Notes: a model not told the origin generated them from the letters alone. 64,000 nt of DNA from Sesamum alatum (GCA_034509735.1 JACGWO010000010.1:12041193-12105192); one strand, 5' to 3'; positions 35,028-46,194 are shown, numbered from the stretch's first letter. Made by a program: numbers and translations.

Positions 35028-37021
35028 TGTTAGAATAGGTGACCATGTAAGCCAATTTTGGCGGGTATATGTAACCTATGTCTGGACAATTATAAGTGTT
35101 TTGATGAATCATTAATGAATAAAGAAGTGAATTTTCATTTGGCATTACTTTGTTTGTGTTCACTTGCACCCATTTTTCTATATCTGTTCACTACGCAAAC
35201 AAAGCCCACGGACTGAGCATCAATTTCAGGGACTGGGACTACGCTTGGAGGTAGGTCCATGAAATCAGTCTTCCCGAATCAGTCCGGAAATCTCCAAGTC
35301 AAGGAATCCCGAAAATGGGTACCGGGATTCCATTTGAGACTTGCACTAAGCATCTGCTGTCGTGTTTCATCGACGGGTGACGAGGATCGTCTAAGCAGTG
35401 TTAGTGGGTTAGCCTGCTAGGATGCAGCTGACTGAGGTGACTCGTGGGAACCGTCTTACGGAGGACCTTGAGTATGGTCTGCAAGGTATGACGAGTATTC
35501 CCGGTTCCAACGGTACAGGTCAAGTCCTTTGACTTGAGGAATTACTGAGTTTACCTGTACATCAGAACTGTATCTTAGATATGGTGAGAGATTGCCAGAA
35601 TTCTCTTTGGTAGTCATAAGCCATGTCTAGTGCAGTCCTGGTGTGCAAAGTGACAGTAGTTTCCAAGAAAGGATCTGTCTCCTGTCAATAGGTTTTTTGA
35701 CAGTTGAGTCTCATGTATGCTCTAGGTCTTGTCCCTAAAACTGTGGCCACAGTGACTGAACAGAAGGGAAGGTTTCCCTTGCGGCGTTTAGTGAGGACAG
35801 ACCGACACTTAGGTCCAAGATGGGTACCTGCGTTATCCGTGCCCTAGACACTAAGTGATGAGATCGAAGACAGAAGGACAAGCGTACTGTTAGAGCCTAA
35901 ATGTTCATCCCTGAATATTTCACCTAGTCTCTAGTGCCATGGACCGTTGCTAGATGGCCACCCATGGTAACGGACGGATTCTAGGAATCCGACCAAGTCT
36001 AGCTGAATGGTGAACCTAAAGAGTCACACACTATCCACACACAATTAAATATTTAATTTGGAATTAAATATTGGAGTGAAGGAATGATTAAATTAGATTT
36101 AATCGGAACCTTTATTTTTTCTTGGAGAAATAATTCTTTCTATTTGATAGAAGGAATTAAATTGATAAATTGGATTTATCAAAGGAATTTATTTAATGGG
36201 CTTAAATAATATTTATATTTATTTTAGCCTCTTGGAAATATTTAAATAGGTTTTAAATATTCCATTAAATTAAATTAAATCAACGGTTGAGATCAATGGG
36301 AGAGATGGATGGCTAGGATCGTTTTGACTAGGTCAAAACACTAGTTTGACTAGGACTTTGACTAGGTCAAAATCCTAATCAAATTAGAGTTCTTAAAAGA
36401 GGAGTTTAAAGAGGATTAAACTCCTCTTCTATATAAACCCCTAGCATCCTACAATTTACATGATGATGAATCTCCAACACACACACTACAACACACACAC
36501 ACGGATCTCTCTCTCCCATCTCTCTCGTCCGCCCTCTCTCTCTCTCAAGAAAATTATTTTTCTTGATTTCTTTTGTTCTTGGAACATTAGAATCTTGATG
36601 AATCAATACCATTAATTGATAATGTGTTATTGATTCATCCACTCCAAAATTATACACTTGTTCGTTGCTAGCACGACGTGCAAGATACGTGGGTGGATCG
36701 TGTGTCACGAATTAGAGGGTCTCAAGAACGAGATCTTGGTGCAAAACGGGGAACAACGCGTGTAGCCGTTGAAGACGAAAACGACAACTGGTAGGTCTCG
36801 TTTTAAAATTTTCATCCCTCTTTAATTTTCAACCCTATGGCCTCCATGATTTATTTTAATGTTATACGTTCATGAGATACACCGAATGCCCGGGAAATTT
36901 CAAAGGCACACCCTTTGAAACGTGTTTTAATTTAAAAGCATGTTTAAATTCCGTTTTAATTTTTAATTATACCGCGCTTCCGCATTCGCGCTTTTCCCGG
37001 GACGATCCACATAATCTTTCA
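35028..37021 (+). repeat. E1 5' LTR
   Basis: 1,994 bp, TGTTAGAATAGG...TAATCTTTCA. It supplies the promoter: TATATAA at 36430-36436 with the TTGAC cluster upstream, and a CA then CT-rich stretch (36,475-36,545) downstream that probably lies near the transcript start. The end ...CGCATTCGCGC...CCCGGGACGATCCAC is conserved in most LTRs of this nest. Confidence 0.95.
36324..36436 (+). promoter_or_regulatory. E1 LTR promoter: TTGAC (W-box-like) cluster and TATA box
   Basis: Five TTGAC/GTCAA cores in 47 bp (36324, 36332, 36346, 36358, 36366), arranged as TTTGACTAGG/CCTAGTCAAA repeats, end 60 bp before TATATAA at 36430. TTGAC is the core of WRKY-bound W-boxes, and plant copia LTRs are often stress-induced through such sites. 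Binding here is inferred. The same arrangement is at 44,799-44,911 in the 3' LTR. Confidence 0.55.
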
Positions 37022-37022
37022 G

Positions 37023-37034
37023 TGGTATCAGAGC
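37023..37034 (+). other. E1 primer-binding site
   Basis: TGGTATCAGAGC, one base after the LTR, is complementary to the 3' end of initiator-Met tRNA and is the standard primer site of plant copia elements. Confidence 0.93.
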
Positions 37035-37235
37035 CCGGTTCGGTGTATAGGCCTAGGGTTTATGTGCATTTTAAGCATGAAACGTGAAATAGCATGTTGT
37101 AATTAAATCTTGAATTTCTTGATTCTTGAAGCATGTTATTTTATTGCTTTTAATTCGTGTGAATTGCTGAATATTGGTATTTTCTTGTTTTTCTTGGGAA
37201 TCGGGATGGGAATTAATCTGAAAAAACGAGAAAAC

Positions 37236-37876
37236 GTCACAGCCGGCCAGCCGGGAAGGCTGGCCGCGCGCGCAGCCGAGCGCTGCCGGCAGGGCAGACG
37301 CGCGCAGGCATGGGAAGCCTGCGCGCGCGCGCACTGCCGGCCGCGCAAGGGCAGCGCGCAGCCGGGTTGGCTGCGCGCGGGCGTGCGCGCATGGAAACGC
37401 CTCCAGGCGCGCGCGCGGGCAGACAGAGGTGTCTGCGCGCGCGCGCCCGGCAGGCGCGCCCATGCGCGCGAGCGCGCAAGGCTGGCGGGCGGAGGAGCCC
37501 GCGCGCGGACGGGCACCAGGCGCGCCGCCAGGCGCGCGCGCACGCAGACGGAGGCGTCTGCGCGCGCGCGCCCGGCAGGCACACCCAGTGCGCGTCTGCG
37601 CGCGCGCTCTGCGCGCGACGTAGGGATGCGGCCGGTGGCCAGCAGGCCAGCGCGCGCGCACAGGCAAAGGAGCCTGCGCGCGCGTCGGCCTGCCGGAACA
37701 CCAGGCCGCGCGCAGCGCGCTGCCGGCCAGGCGCGCGCGCACGCAGGCTAGGGGCCTGCGCGCGCGCGCCCGGCCAGGCAGTGCCTGCGCGCGCAGGGGC
37801 GGCAGGCTGGGCCTGCTGCCCTGCGCGCACGGCCTGCCGGCTGCTGCCGGTGGCGGCGGCCGGCTGCTGCTGCAGC
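37236..37876 (+). repeat. GC-rich hairpin array in E1 leader
   Basis: About 640 bp, almost entirely G and C with long GCGCGC runs, embedded in AT-rich leader. At least six hairpins: 37299-37327, 37354-37378, 37409-37446, 37534-37571, 37653-37684, 37733-37769. Stem cores differ (CAGGC/GCCTG, CAGCC/GGCTG, CAGACA/TGTCTG, CAGACG/CGTCTG) but always pair, inside shared GCGCGC flanks. An A:C mismatch recurs at the same place in the last three. Long open frames on both strands, up to 276 codons, follow from the lack of A/T-containing stops; they are Ala/Arg low-complexity and not credible proteins. Role unknown. Confidence 0.85.
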
Positions 37877-39417
37877 TAGGGTTTTTTTGAAACCCTAGCA
37901 TTATTATTTTATTTTTAAATTTATTTTCAGTTTTTTAATTTTGAATTAATTCTGAAAATTCGTTTTTTGGGTTCAATTTTTTCCTAAATTCCTAAAGACA
38001 TTATTTTAGGAGTAAAATAAATGGATTTGGAATCCCGGGGTTATTTTACTTAAAATAATGAGGAAAGGTTTTCCTAAAACGAGAAAAATATTTATTACCA
38101 ATATTTGTGTTTTATTTTTTCACACGTTGCGCACATGTTCATTTATTTTCATCTTGGATTGATGTGATTGGAAATCATGTGTTGTTGGAATATTATGATT
38201 ATGTGATTGGATCATGTAATTATGTGTGTTGGATGGAAATGGATGATCACGAGCCCTAGACCGAATGTATGGTTTAATTTACTGTTGGGCCTGTGTGCCT
38301 CTTTAACTGCTTTCTCCTTCTCTCTTTCTAGTGCCTTGGAATAATAAGGCTTTCTACCTCCCTCTTTATGTACTCCCCCCGGGGTTTTCGCTGGGGTTTC
38401 TAATTTTTTATATGTAATGAGAGTAGACTAGGAGTGAGGTTTCCATTTTTTGTAATTGGTGGAGAAGAAGGAAGGACCACATGGAGAGCCCAGACCGGAG
38501 GTCCCTTGGCGTTTTTCCATGAAGTGAAGAAAGAGAAAAAAGAGACCAAGGCCCATCAGAATGATGATTGGGTTACTATTATTGTAATAGTATAGGACCA
38601 ACCCTAGATTGACCATAGATCCACTGCGGGCTCAGTGGATCGCATAGGATTCGGGCTTGTGATCATCCAACAGGGGCGTGCTAGGCTTTTAATTTTGCAT
38701 GTGGTTATTGTGATGGATGAATGGGTTTTATTTATCATGTATAACTGCTATGGATGAATTTCATTTATGCATTTTTGGATAAATGTATGGATATAGTATG
38801 AGATCTCGGTCATTATTACTCTCACATTGGTTGGACCAATGTTAAAATATTAGACCCTAGATAAAGTGGACATGAACTCTAGGAGTTCGTCCATGCCTTC
38901 CAATCCGTGGCATAGTGAGGAAGCTGTTTTAGGTCAATAGCGTGGTCTCACGAGTCGTGGCACGTTATTGTACTTAAAAAGAAGCTGCACTATGTCATGA
39001 ACGAAAAATGGGCTGCTGCTACCTGTCTCACGAGTCGTGGGGGTACTAGTGGGTCCATGGCTCGGTCGATTGGGTCGGGTCTAACGCCTAATTAGCATGA
39101 TTCGCTTGTAGTCCTCGGGATCATGCAAAAGGGTGAGGCAATAATCTTGGGAATCTCGTGGAACGAGAATGGTATGGAATACCTCCCACAGGATCTTTTC
39201 CATGCGAATCGTAAAAGCGGGGTATGGGAAAAATCGCTGTGGATCCCAAGCCCACTAGGAAAGGATTTTCCCGAAAACTACGTTTGAGAGTACCGTGTTT
39301 TCGTATAAATAGTGGGAGGATTAAATGACTAAAGACCAAGCATTTAATTATTTTTATCAAACCACCGTCTTTACTTTCTGCTGATCGCGCGTTGTTTTTT
39401 AACATGTAGATTTTAAA
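37877..39417 (+). other. E1 untranslated leader, distal part
   Basis: Non-coding, conserved with E0, E2 and E3. Contains a telobox-like hairpin just upstream (37875-37899), GGATGATCACGAGCC (38,243), and paired palindromes CACGAGTCGTG at 38949-38959 and 39029-39039. An AGTGGGAGG purine tract at about 39,320 sits roughly 100 bp before the gag ATG. Confidence 0.8.
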
Positions 39418-40290
39418 ATGTCTAAGAACCCACTTTCAACCATTCTCGAGACAAACAAATTTAATGGAACCAACTACAACGACTGGTTGCGCAATCTCAG
39501 GATAGTCCTGGATTATGAGAACCAAGGCTACGTCATGGACGAGCCTCTCCCTAGGACCTTACCGGAAGGATCCACGCCAGAGGAACGTGAGACGTTCGAG
39601 ACTTGGCATAAGGATAACCGGAAGGTTCGTAGCATCATACTTGCTTCGATGACCAATGAGATTCAAAAGCAATATGAAAGGCTAGACGATGTCCCTTCCA
39701 TAATGGCTCGCCTTAAGGATTGCTATGCAGTCCCGGACCGGCATACTAGGTATGTCGCGACCAAGGCGTTTTTTTGGAACTAAAATGACAGAAGGATCCT
39801 CTGTACAAGAACATGGGGTTAAAATGCTTACCCTAGTGGAAAAGCTCGAGGACCTAAAGGGCAGGTCTCGATAACGAAACGTACATAGATGTGATCCTTC
39901 AGTCACTCCCACCCTCCTTTGATCAATTTATTGTCAACTACAACATGAATGCACTTGAGAAGGGTATTCATGAGTTGATCAATATGTTGGTGCAATACGA
40001 GGCAACGACTAAGAAGTCCACGCCTTCGGTATTGTTTGGAGGTGCTTCTACTTCCAAGACGAAAGGCAAGGGTGCCGGACGTTGGAAAAAGAAGAAGGGG
40101 AAGGAAAAAGCCGTCATAGCAACTACGAACACTCAGAAGTGTTCCCATTGCCAAAGAGGGGAAAGGCAAAGGAAAGGGAAAGGTTGTCTCCAAGCAACAG
40201 TCGAAGGCATATGACATATGTATCAACTGCCGTGAGAAAGGGCATTGGAAGAGAGAGTGCCCCAAACTCTTCTCAAACCAAGGTATATTT
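39418..40290 (+). pseudogene. gag: E1 gag: capsid and zinc-knuckle nucleocapsid, frameshifted
   Basis: The ATG at 39418 opens a clean 121-codon frame (MSKNPLSTILETNKFNGTNY...) of the copia Gag domain, which assembles the particle around element RNA. Shifts occur at the T7 run 39,772 (one extra T), at 39,863 (one extra G) and near 40,135. Between them the frame stays recognisable (LPPSFDQF, ALEKGIHELINMLVQYE), followed by a Lys-rich linker. The zinc knuckle CINCREKGHWKREC at 40219-40260 keeps the canonical C-x2-C-x4-H-x4-C. Start chosen by identity with E0 and E3. With three single-base indels it cannot be read through as given. Confidence 0.85.
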
Positions 40291-40650
40291 GTGATTGAGG
40301 TTAACATGGTCACTAATTCTGCCTCTTGGGTATTGGATACCGGCTGTGGAGCTCACATTTGCAATGATCTGCAGGTGTTGAAAAGAAGCAGAAAACTAAG
40401 TAGCGGGGACATGATCCTGAAGCTCGGAAATGGCAAGGCCATCTCGGCAGAAGCAGTAGGATCCGCCACTTTAGTTATTAGTGATACCATTAGCATAGAA
40501 TTAGAGCAAGTTTATTTTGTACCCAGTATGATTAAAAACATCATTTCCATTCCATTGTTAGACAATAATGGTTATGAGTTTAAAATCAATAAAAATTGCT
40601 TTTATTTTGATGAGGTGTGGAATTGCTCATCTACTTGGTACATTACATAA
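40291..40650 (+). pseudogene. pol: E1 aspartic protease domain
   Basis: An open 119-codon stretch. The catalytic motif WVLDTGCGAHIC has Asp-Thr-Gly at 40336-40344 and lies in the order Gag knuckle-protease expected for a copia polyprotein, which it would cleave. The frame ends at about 40,610 where an extra G precedes ATGAGGTGTGG. The domain itself looks intact; it counts as part of a broken polyprotein. Confidence 0.85.
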
Positions 40651-41880
40651 TGGGCTCTATATCTTGCAACAAACGAATTTCGTTCTTAACGCTCAACACA
40701 AACGGAAATTAGATAATAACGGGAACGCACGTCTGTGGCACGCTAGGCTAGGTCACATATCCCAAGATAGGATGAAAAGGTTGGTAGACTCAAAGAACCT
40801 AGAGGTTGGGGACTTGAGTGATCTACCAACTTGTGAATCTTGTCTAAGAGGGAAAATGACCAAGAAGCCCTTTGTAGGACAAAGCAGGCTTGCCACAGGT
40901 CTGTTGGACTTGGTCCATACAGACGTGTGTGGACCACTAAGGACGCAGGCCGAGGTGGGTTCTCCTACTTCATAACCTTCACCGATGATCATTCACGGTA
41001 TGGTTATGTTTTACCTAATGAGGTACAAGTCTGAAGCTCTTGAGAGGTTTAAAGAATTCAGACTTGAAGTGGAGAACCAGACCAACTGCAAAATTAAAGT
41101 CCTACGGTCAGACCGAGGCGGTGAATACCTTAGTGCCGAATTCCTAGATTATCTAAAGGAACATGGTATAATATCAGAATGGACACCTCCCGGAACACCA
41201 CAGTTAAATGGCGTCTCTGAAAGGAGGAACCGAACCCTGTTGGACATGGTTCGTTCCATGATGAGTTTTACCAAATTGCCCCTATCGTTTTGGGGTTATG
41301 CATTAGAAAACCGCAGCCAAGTTATTGAATTTGGCGCCTACTAGTGTAGTGACCCAAACGCCATATGAGATATGGCACGGCAAGCCTGCATCCTACAACT
41401 ACTTGAAAGTGTGGGGTAGCCCCGCATACGTCAAGAGGTTAGTGGGAGATAAGCTAGAATCCAGGTCTAGCCTATGCAGGTTCGTTGGATACCCTAAAGA
41501 AACTGCGGGTTATTACTTTTATGACCCTTTGGAACAAAAGGTATTTGTTTCAAGGAATGCAGTATTCTTGGAGCAAGGCTTCCCGGAGGATATCCAACCT
41601 GATGAGCTGATCCTTGAGGAATCAAGTGATGGTACTCAGTCATCAGAAACAGTCGCGGAAACCTCACCTAGAGGATTCAGGATAGACACTAAGGGGACTG
41701 ACCTACCTAGAGAAGTCCAATATGCTAGGCATGAAGGACAACCTCAAGGCAGGCCAGCCCCGGCCCCTGAACCGCCGGCTCCGATACAGTCAGCGCCCAC
41801 AGTTACCACTAACGTTCCCGTTCTCCGAAGGTCCACTAGAGAATCCAGACCTCCAGTGAGATATGGATTTCTAGGTGCGA
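40651..41880 (+). pseudogene. pol: E1 integrase and linker
   Basis: The HHCC zinc region has His at 40739 and 40754 (HARLGHIS) and Cys at 40832 and 40841 (CESC). Catalytic acids: Asp at 40922 (HTDVCGP), the Asp pair at 40984-40989 (TDDHSRYGYV), and Glu at 41219 (NGVSERRNRT). Integrase inserts the cDNA. Frame changes: one base missing at about 40,950, one extra T at about 41,012, one extra A at about 41,308. From 41325 the tail YEIWHGKPASYNYLKVWGSP and a Pro-rich linker (41,740-41,800) are open. All catalytic residues are present. Confidence 0.87.
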
Positions 41881-42700
41881 CCGATCTTCTGGATAACGAT
41901 CCTAAGACATACGGGGAAGCGATGTCAGACATCGACTCTGGGAAATGGCTTTGAGGCCATGAAAACCGAAATGGACTCCATGAGCGAGAACCAAGTTTGG
42001 AGACTTGTAGATCCACCGAAAGGTGTTAAGCCAGTGGGCTGTAAGTGGGTCTACAAGCGCAAACTCGGTGTTGATGGAGAGGTCACTACCTTCAAAGGCT
42101 AGGCTTGTAGCTAAGGGATACACTCAACGACCCGGGGTCGATTTTGAGGATACCTACTCGCCAGTAGCCATGGCTAAATCCATTCGGATCCTGCTTGCCA
42201 TAGCAGCATGGCATGACTATGAAATATGGCAGATGGACGTTGAAAACGGCCTTCCTCAACGGCTTCGTTGAAGAAGAGATCTATATGGATCAGCCGGAGG
42301 GTTTCACGGTCGCTGGAGAAGAACAGAAAGTCTGTCGTCTCCAGAAGTCCATCTATGGCCTCAAACAAGCTTCCCGGAGTTGGAACATTCGATTTGATGA
42401 GGGTAATACGGGGTTATGACTTCATCAAAAACGAAATCCGACCCTTGTGTATACAAGAAGGTCAGTGGGAGCTCCATAGTGTTCCTAGTGCTTTACGTGG
42501 GATGACATTCTGCTCATTGGAAATGACGTCAGAATGTTAGGAAACACGAAAGCATGGCTGTCAACCAAGTTTTCCATGAAGGACTTGGGTGAAGCATCCT
42601 ACATCCTAGGCATCCAGATTGTCAGGGACAGATCTAAAAGGATGTTAGGGCTCACCCAAAACTCGTATATGGAGAAAGTCCTAAAGAGATATCGAATGGA
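41881..42700 (+). pseudogene. pol: E1 reverse transcriptase, frameshifted
   Basis: Recognised blocks: [11 protein letters not shown] (42,040), [11 protein letters not shown] (42,138), [18 protein letters not shown] (42,255-42,305), LQKSIYGLKQASRSWN (42,340-42,385), then the active site Tyr-Val-Asp-Asp at 42494-42506, where one extra G splits YV from DD. LGIQIVRDRSKRMLGLTQ follows. One-base gains at about 41,951, 42,098, 42,239, 42,396, 42,441 and 42,500 break the frame six times in 550 bp, a density unlike the near-identical LTRs. Confidence 0.87.
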
Positions 42701-43447
42701 CAACTCCAAACGAGGGTTCCTTCCTATGAGGCATGGGATCAAGTTGTCCAAGAAACAGTCCCCGCAGACTGATGAGGAACTTGAAAAGATGAAAGTCATC
42801 CCCTATGCGTCTGCCGTAGGTAGCATCCAATATGCGGTCCACTGCACCAGGCCTGACATTGCATACGCTTTGAGCGTGACTAGCAGATATCAGTCCTGTG
42901 CAGGAGAGGCACATTGGAATGCAGTTAAGGGCATCCTTAAGTACCTAAGGAGGACTAAGGAAATGTTCTTAGTCTATGGCAATGGAAAACTAATTCTGGA
43001 AGGCTTTAGCGACGCCAGCTTCCAGTCTGATGACGATGATGCCAAGTCTCAATCAGGGTATGTATTCAAGCTCAACGGAGGAGTAGTGGCTTGGAAAAGT
43101 TCCAAGCAAGCAACCACTGCTGACTCCACCACTGAGGCTGAATACATAGCAGCTTCAGAAGCTGCTAAGGAAGCGGTTTGGATGAGAAACTACATCCAAG
43201 AGTTTGGGTTGTGGTGCTAGCATCGCCGAGCCCGTTGTCATCTTCTGTGATAACAACGGTGCAATAGCGCAAGCGAAGGAACCGAGATCTCACCACCGTT
43301 CCAAACACATTCTTAGACGCTACCATCTTCTTAGAGAAAATGGTAGGAAGAGGTGACGTTCGGATGGACCGAGTCAACTCAGCAGACAACACAGCAGACC
43401 CGCTGACAAAGCCTATGTCGCAAAAGTGCTCATACGCAACATCTTGA
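42534..43447 (+). pseudogene. pol: E1 end of RT and RNase H
   Basis: A 228-codon open stretch (42534-43220) covers the RT thumb region and most of RNase H: CTRPDIAYALSVTSRYQSC, FSDASFQSDDDDAKSQSGY, and TTEAEYIAASEAAKEAVW, with the acidic residues of the copia RNase H. The tail (CDNNGAIAQAKEPRSHHRSK, VNSADNTADPLTKP) is recovered only across shifts near 43,208 and 43,338. RNase H removes the RNA template during cDNA synthesis. Confidence 0.87.
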
Positions 43448-43490
43448 GAAGATGGGGATTAGGCATAATGGGTGATTGGCTTTAAAGGTC

Positions 43491-43500
43491 AAGTGGGAGA
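43491..43500 (+). other. E1 polypurine tract
   Basis: AAGTGGGAGA directly before the 3' LTR is the plus-strand primer site; E0 has the same tract at 46498-46506. Confidence 0.88.
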
Positions 43501-43501
43501 T

Positions 43502-45496
43502 TGTTAGAATAGGTGACCATGTAAGCCAATTTTGGCGGGTATATGTAACCTATGTCTGGACAATTATAAGTGTTTTGATGAATCATTAATGAATAAAGAA
43601 GTGAATTTTCATTTGGCATTACTTTGTTTGTGTTCACTTGCACCCATTTTTCTATATCTGTTCACTACGCAAACAAAGCCCACGGACTGAGCATCAATTT
43701 CAGGGACTGGGACTACGCTTGGAGGTAGGTCATGAAATCAGTCTTCCCGAATCAGTCCGGAAATCTCCAAGTCAAGGAATCCCGAAAATGGGTACCGGGA
43801 TTCCATTTGAGACTTGCACTAAGCATCTGCTGTCGTGTTTCATCGACGGGTGACGAGTATCGTCTAAGCAGTGTTAGTGGGTTAGCCTGCTAGGATGCAG
43901 CTGACTGAGGTGACTCGTGGGAACCGTCTTACGGAGGACCTTGAGTATGGTCTGCAAGGTATGACGAGTATTCCCGGTTCCAAACGGTACAGGTCAAGTC
44001 CTTTGACTTGAGGAATTACTGAGTTTACCTGTACATCAGAACTGTATCTTAGATATGGTGAGAGATTGCCAGAATTCTCTTTGGTAGTCATAAGCCATGT
44101 CTAGTGCAGTCCTGGTGTGCAAAGTGACAGTAGTTTCCAAGAAAGGATCTGTCTCCTGTCAATAGGTTTTTGACAGTTGAGTCTCATGTATGCTCTAGGT
44201 CTTGTCCCTAAAAACTGTGGCCACAGTGACTGAACAGAAGGGAAGGTTTCCCTTGCGGCGTTTAGTGAGGACAGACCGACACTTAGGTCCAAGATGGGTA
44301 CCTGCGTTATCCGTGCCCTAGACACTAAGTGATGAGACCGAAGACAGAAGGACAAGCGTACTGTTAGAGCCTAAATGTTCATCCCTGAATATTTCACCTA
44401 GTCTCTAGTGCCATGGACCGTTGCTAGATGGCCACCCATAGTAACGGACGGATTCTAGGAATCCGACCAAGTCTAGCTGAATGGTGAACCTAAAGAGTCA
44501 CACACACTATCCACACACAATTAAATATTTAATTTGGAATTAAATATTGGAGTGAAGGAATGATTAAATTAGATTTAATCGGAACCTTTATTTTTCTTGG
44601 AGAAATAATTCTTTCTATTTGATAGAAGGAATTAAATTGATAAATTGGATTTATCAAAGGAATTTATTTAATGGGCTTAAATAATATTTATATTTATTTT
44701 AGCCTCTTGGAAATATTTAAATAGGTTTTAAATATTCCATTAAATTAAATTAAATCAACGGTTGAGATCAATGGGAGAGATGGATGGCTAGGATCGTTTT
44801 GACTAGGTCAAAACACTAGTTTGACTAGGACTTTGACTAGGTCAAAATCCTAATCAAATTAGAGTTCTTAAAAGAGGAGTTTAAAGAGGATTAAACTCCT
44901 CTTCTATATAAACCCCTAGCATCCTACAATTTACATGATGATGAATCTCCAACACACACACTACAACACACACACACGGATCTCTCTCTCCCATCTCTCT
45001 CGTCCGCCCTCTCTCTCTCTCAAGAAAATTATTTTCTTGATTCTTTTGTTCTTGGAACATTAGAATCTTGATGAATCAATACCATTAATTGATAATGTGT
45101 TATTGATTCATCCACTCCAAAATTATACACTTGTTCGTTGCTTAGCACGACGTGCAAGATACGTGGGTGGATCGTGTGTCACGAATTAGAGGGTCTCAAG
45201 AACGAGATCTTGGTGCAAAACGGGGAACAACGCGTGTAGCCGTTGAAGACGAAAACGACAACGGGTAGGTCTCGTTTTTAAATTTTCATCCCTCTTTAAT
45301 TTTCAACCCTATGGCCTCCATGATTTATTTTAATGTTATACGTTCATGAGATACACCGAATGCCCGGGAAATTTCAAAGGCACACCCTTTGAAACGTGTT
45401 TTAATTTAAAAGCATGTTTAAATTCCGTTTTAATTTTTTAATTATACCGCGCTTCCGCATTCGCGCTTTTCCCGGGACGATCCACATAATCTTTCA
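43502..45496 (+). repeat. E1 3' LTR
   Basis: 1,995 bp, nearly identical to the 5' LTR. Visible differences include GGTAGGTCATG against GGTAGGTCCATG, GACGAGTATC against GACGAGGATC, and run-length changes in A, T and CA tracts. TATATAA at 44905-44911. Confidence 0.95.
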
Positions 45497-46194
45497 CAAA
45501 ACACAGAGCATTTGTGAGACTCAACTGTCAATGTCTTTTGACAGGAGACAGATCCTTTCTTGGAAAACTTCTGTCACTCTGTACGCCAGAGCTGCACTAG
45601 ACATGACTTATGACTACTCAAGTGCTTATTGACAATCTCTCACCATATCTAAGATACAAACCTGACATACAAGTAAACTCAGCAGTTCTCAAGTCAAAGG
45701 ACTTGACCTGTACCGTTAGAACCGGGAACACACGTCATACCTAGCCGACCCTACTCAAGGTCCTCCGTAAGACGGTTCCCGCGAGTCACCTTAGTTAGCT
45801 ACTCCCTAGTAGGCTAACCCACTAACACTGCTTAGACGACCTTCGTCACCCGTCGATGAAATACGACAGCAGATGCTTAGTGCAAGTCTCAAGGGGAATC
45901 TCGGTACCTATTTTCGAGATTCCTTGACTTGGAGATTTCCGGACTGATTCGGCGAGACTGATTTCATGGACCTACATCCAAGTGTAGTCCCAATCCCCGA
46001 AATATGTTTTCAGTCCGTGGGCTTTGTTTGCGTAGTGAACAGATATGAAATGCAGTTAAAGTGAACACAAACAAAGTAATGCCAAATGAATTCACTTCTT
46101 TATTCATTAATAAATTTATCAAAACACTGAAATTGTCTAGACATAGGTTACATTTTTCCCGCCAAGATTGGCTATATGGTCACCTATTCTAACA

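Larger units (their letters stand above)
35028..45496 (+). mobile_element. E1: complete young Ty1/copia retrotransposon
   Basis: 10.47 kb bounded by perfect CAAAA duplications (35023-35027, 45497-45501). Order: 5' LTR 35028-37021, primer site 37023, 2.4-kb leader with GC island, gag 39418, protease, integrase, RT, RNase H, polypurine tract 43491, 3' LTR 43502-45496. Integrase before RT defines Ty1/copia. The two LTRs differ by about five substitutions and about nine 1-2 base length changes counted by eye, so insertion was recent. The long LTR and leader recall Angela/BARE-type copia, a weak resemblance only. The polyprotein is broken by about fifteen single-base changes. Confidence 0.93.
33750..46194 (-). 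mobile_element. Reverse copia solo LTR in E0 RNase H, split by E1
   Basis: Outer parts 33750-35027 and 45502-46194 join to about 1.97 kb. They read TGAAAGACTGTAGATCG...CTATTCTAACA, a reverse E1-type LTR. The target copy GAAAC at 33745-33749 is matched at 46195 by GAAAAAC (extra A residues), and the host frame VWMRN/YIQE continues on both sides. The reverse TTGAC cluster and TATATA box lie at about 34,311-34,425. Confidence 0.85.

Noticed and set aside
37071..37901. Long open frames (up to 276 codons) on both strands of the GC island
   Set aside because: They overlap in several frames on both strands, are Ala/Arg/Gly low-complexity, and exist only because GC-rich DNA lacks stop codons. No domain, and they lie in a retrotransposon leader.
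39418..43447. Calling E1 an intact autonomous element
   Set aside because: As given, gag-pol has about fifteen frame breaks, including one inside YVDD. Intactness is only a possibility if the indels are errors.
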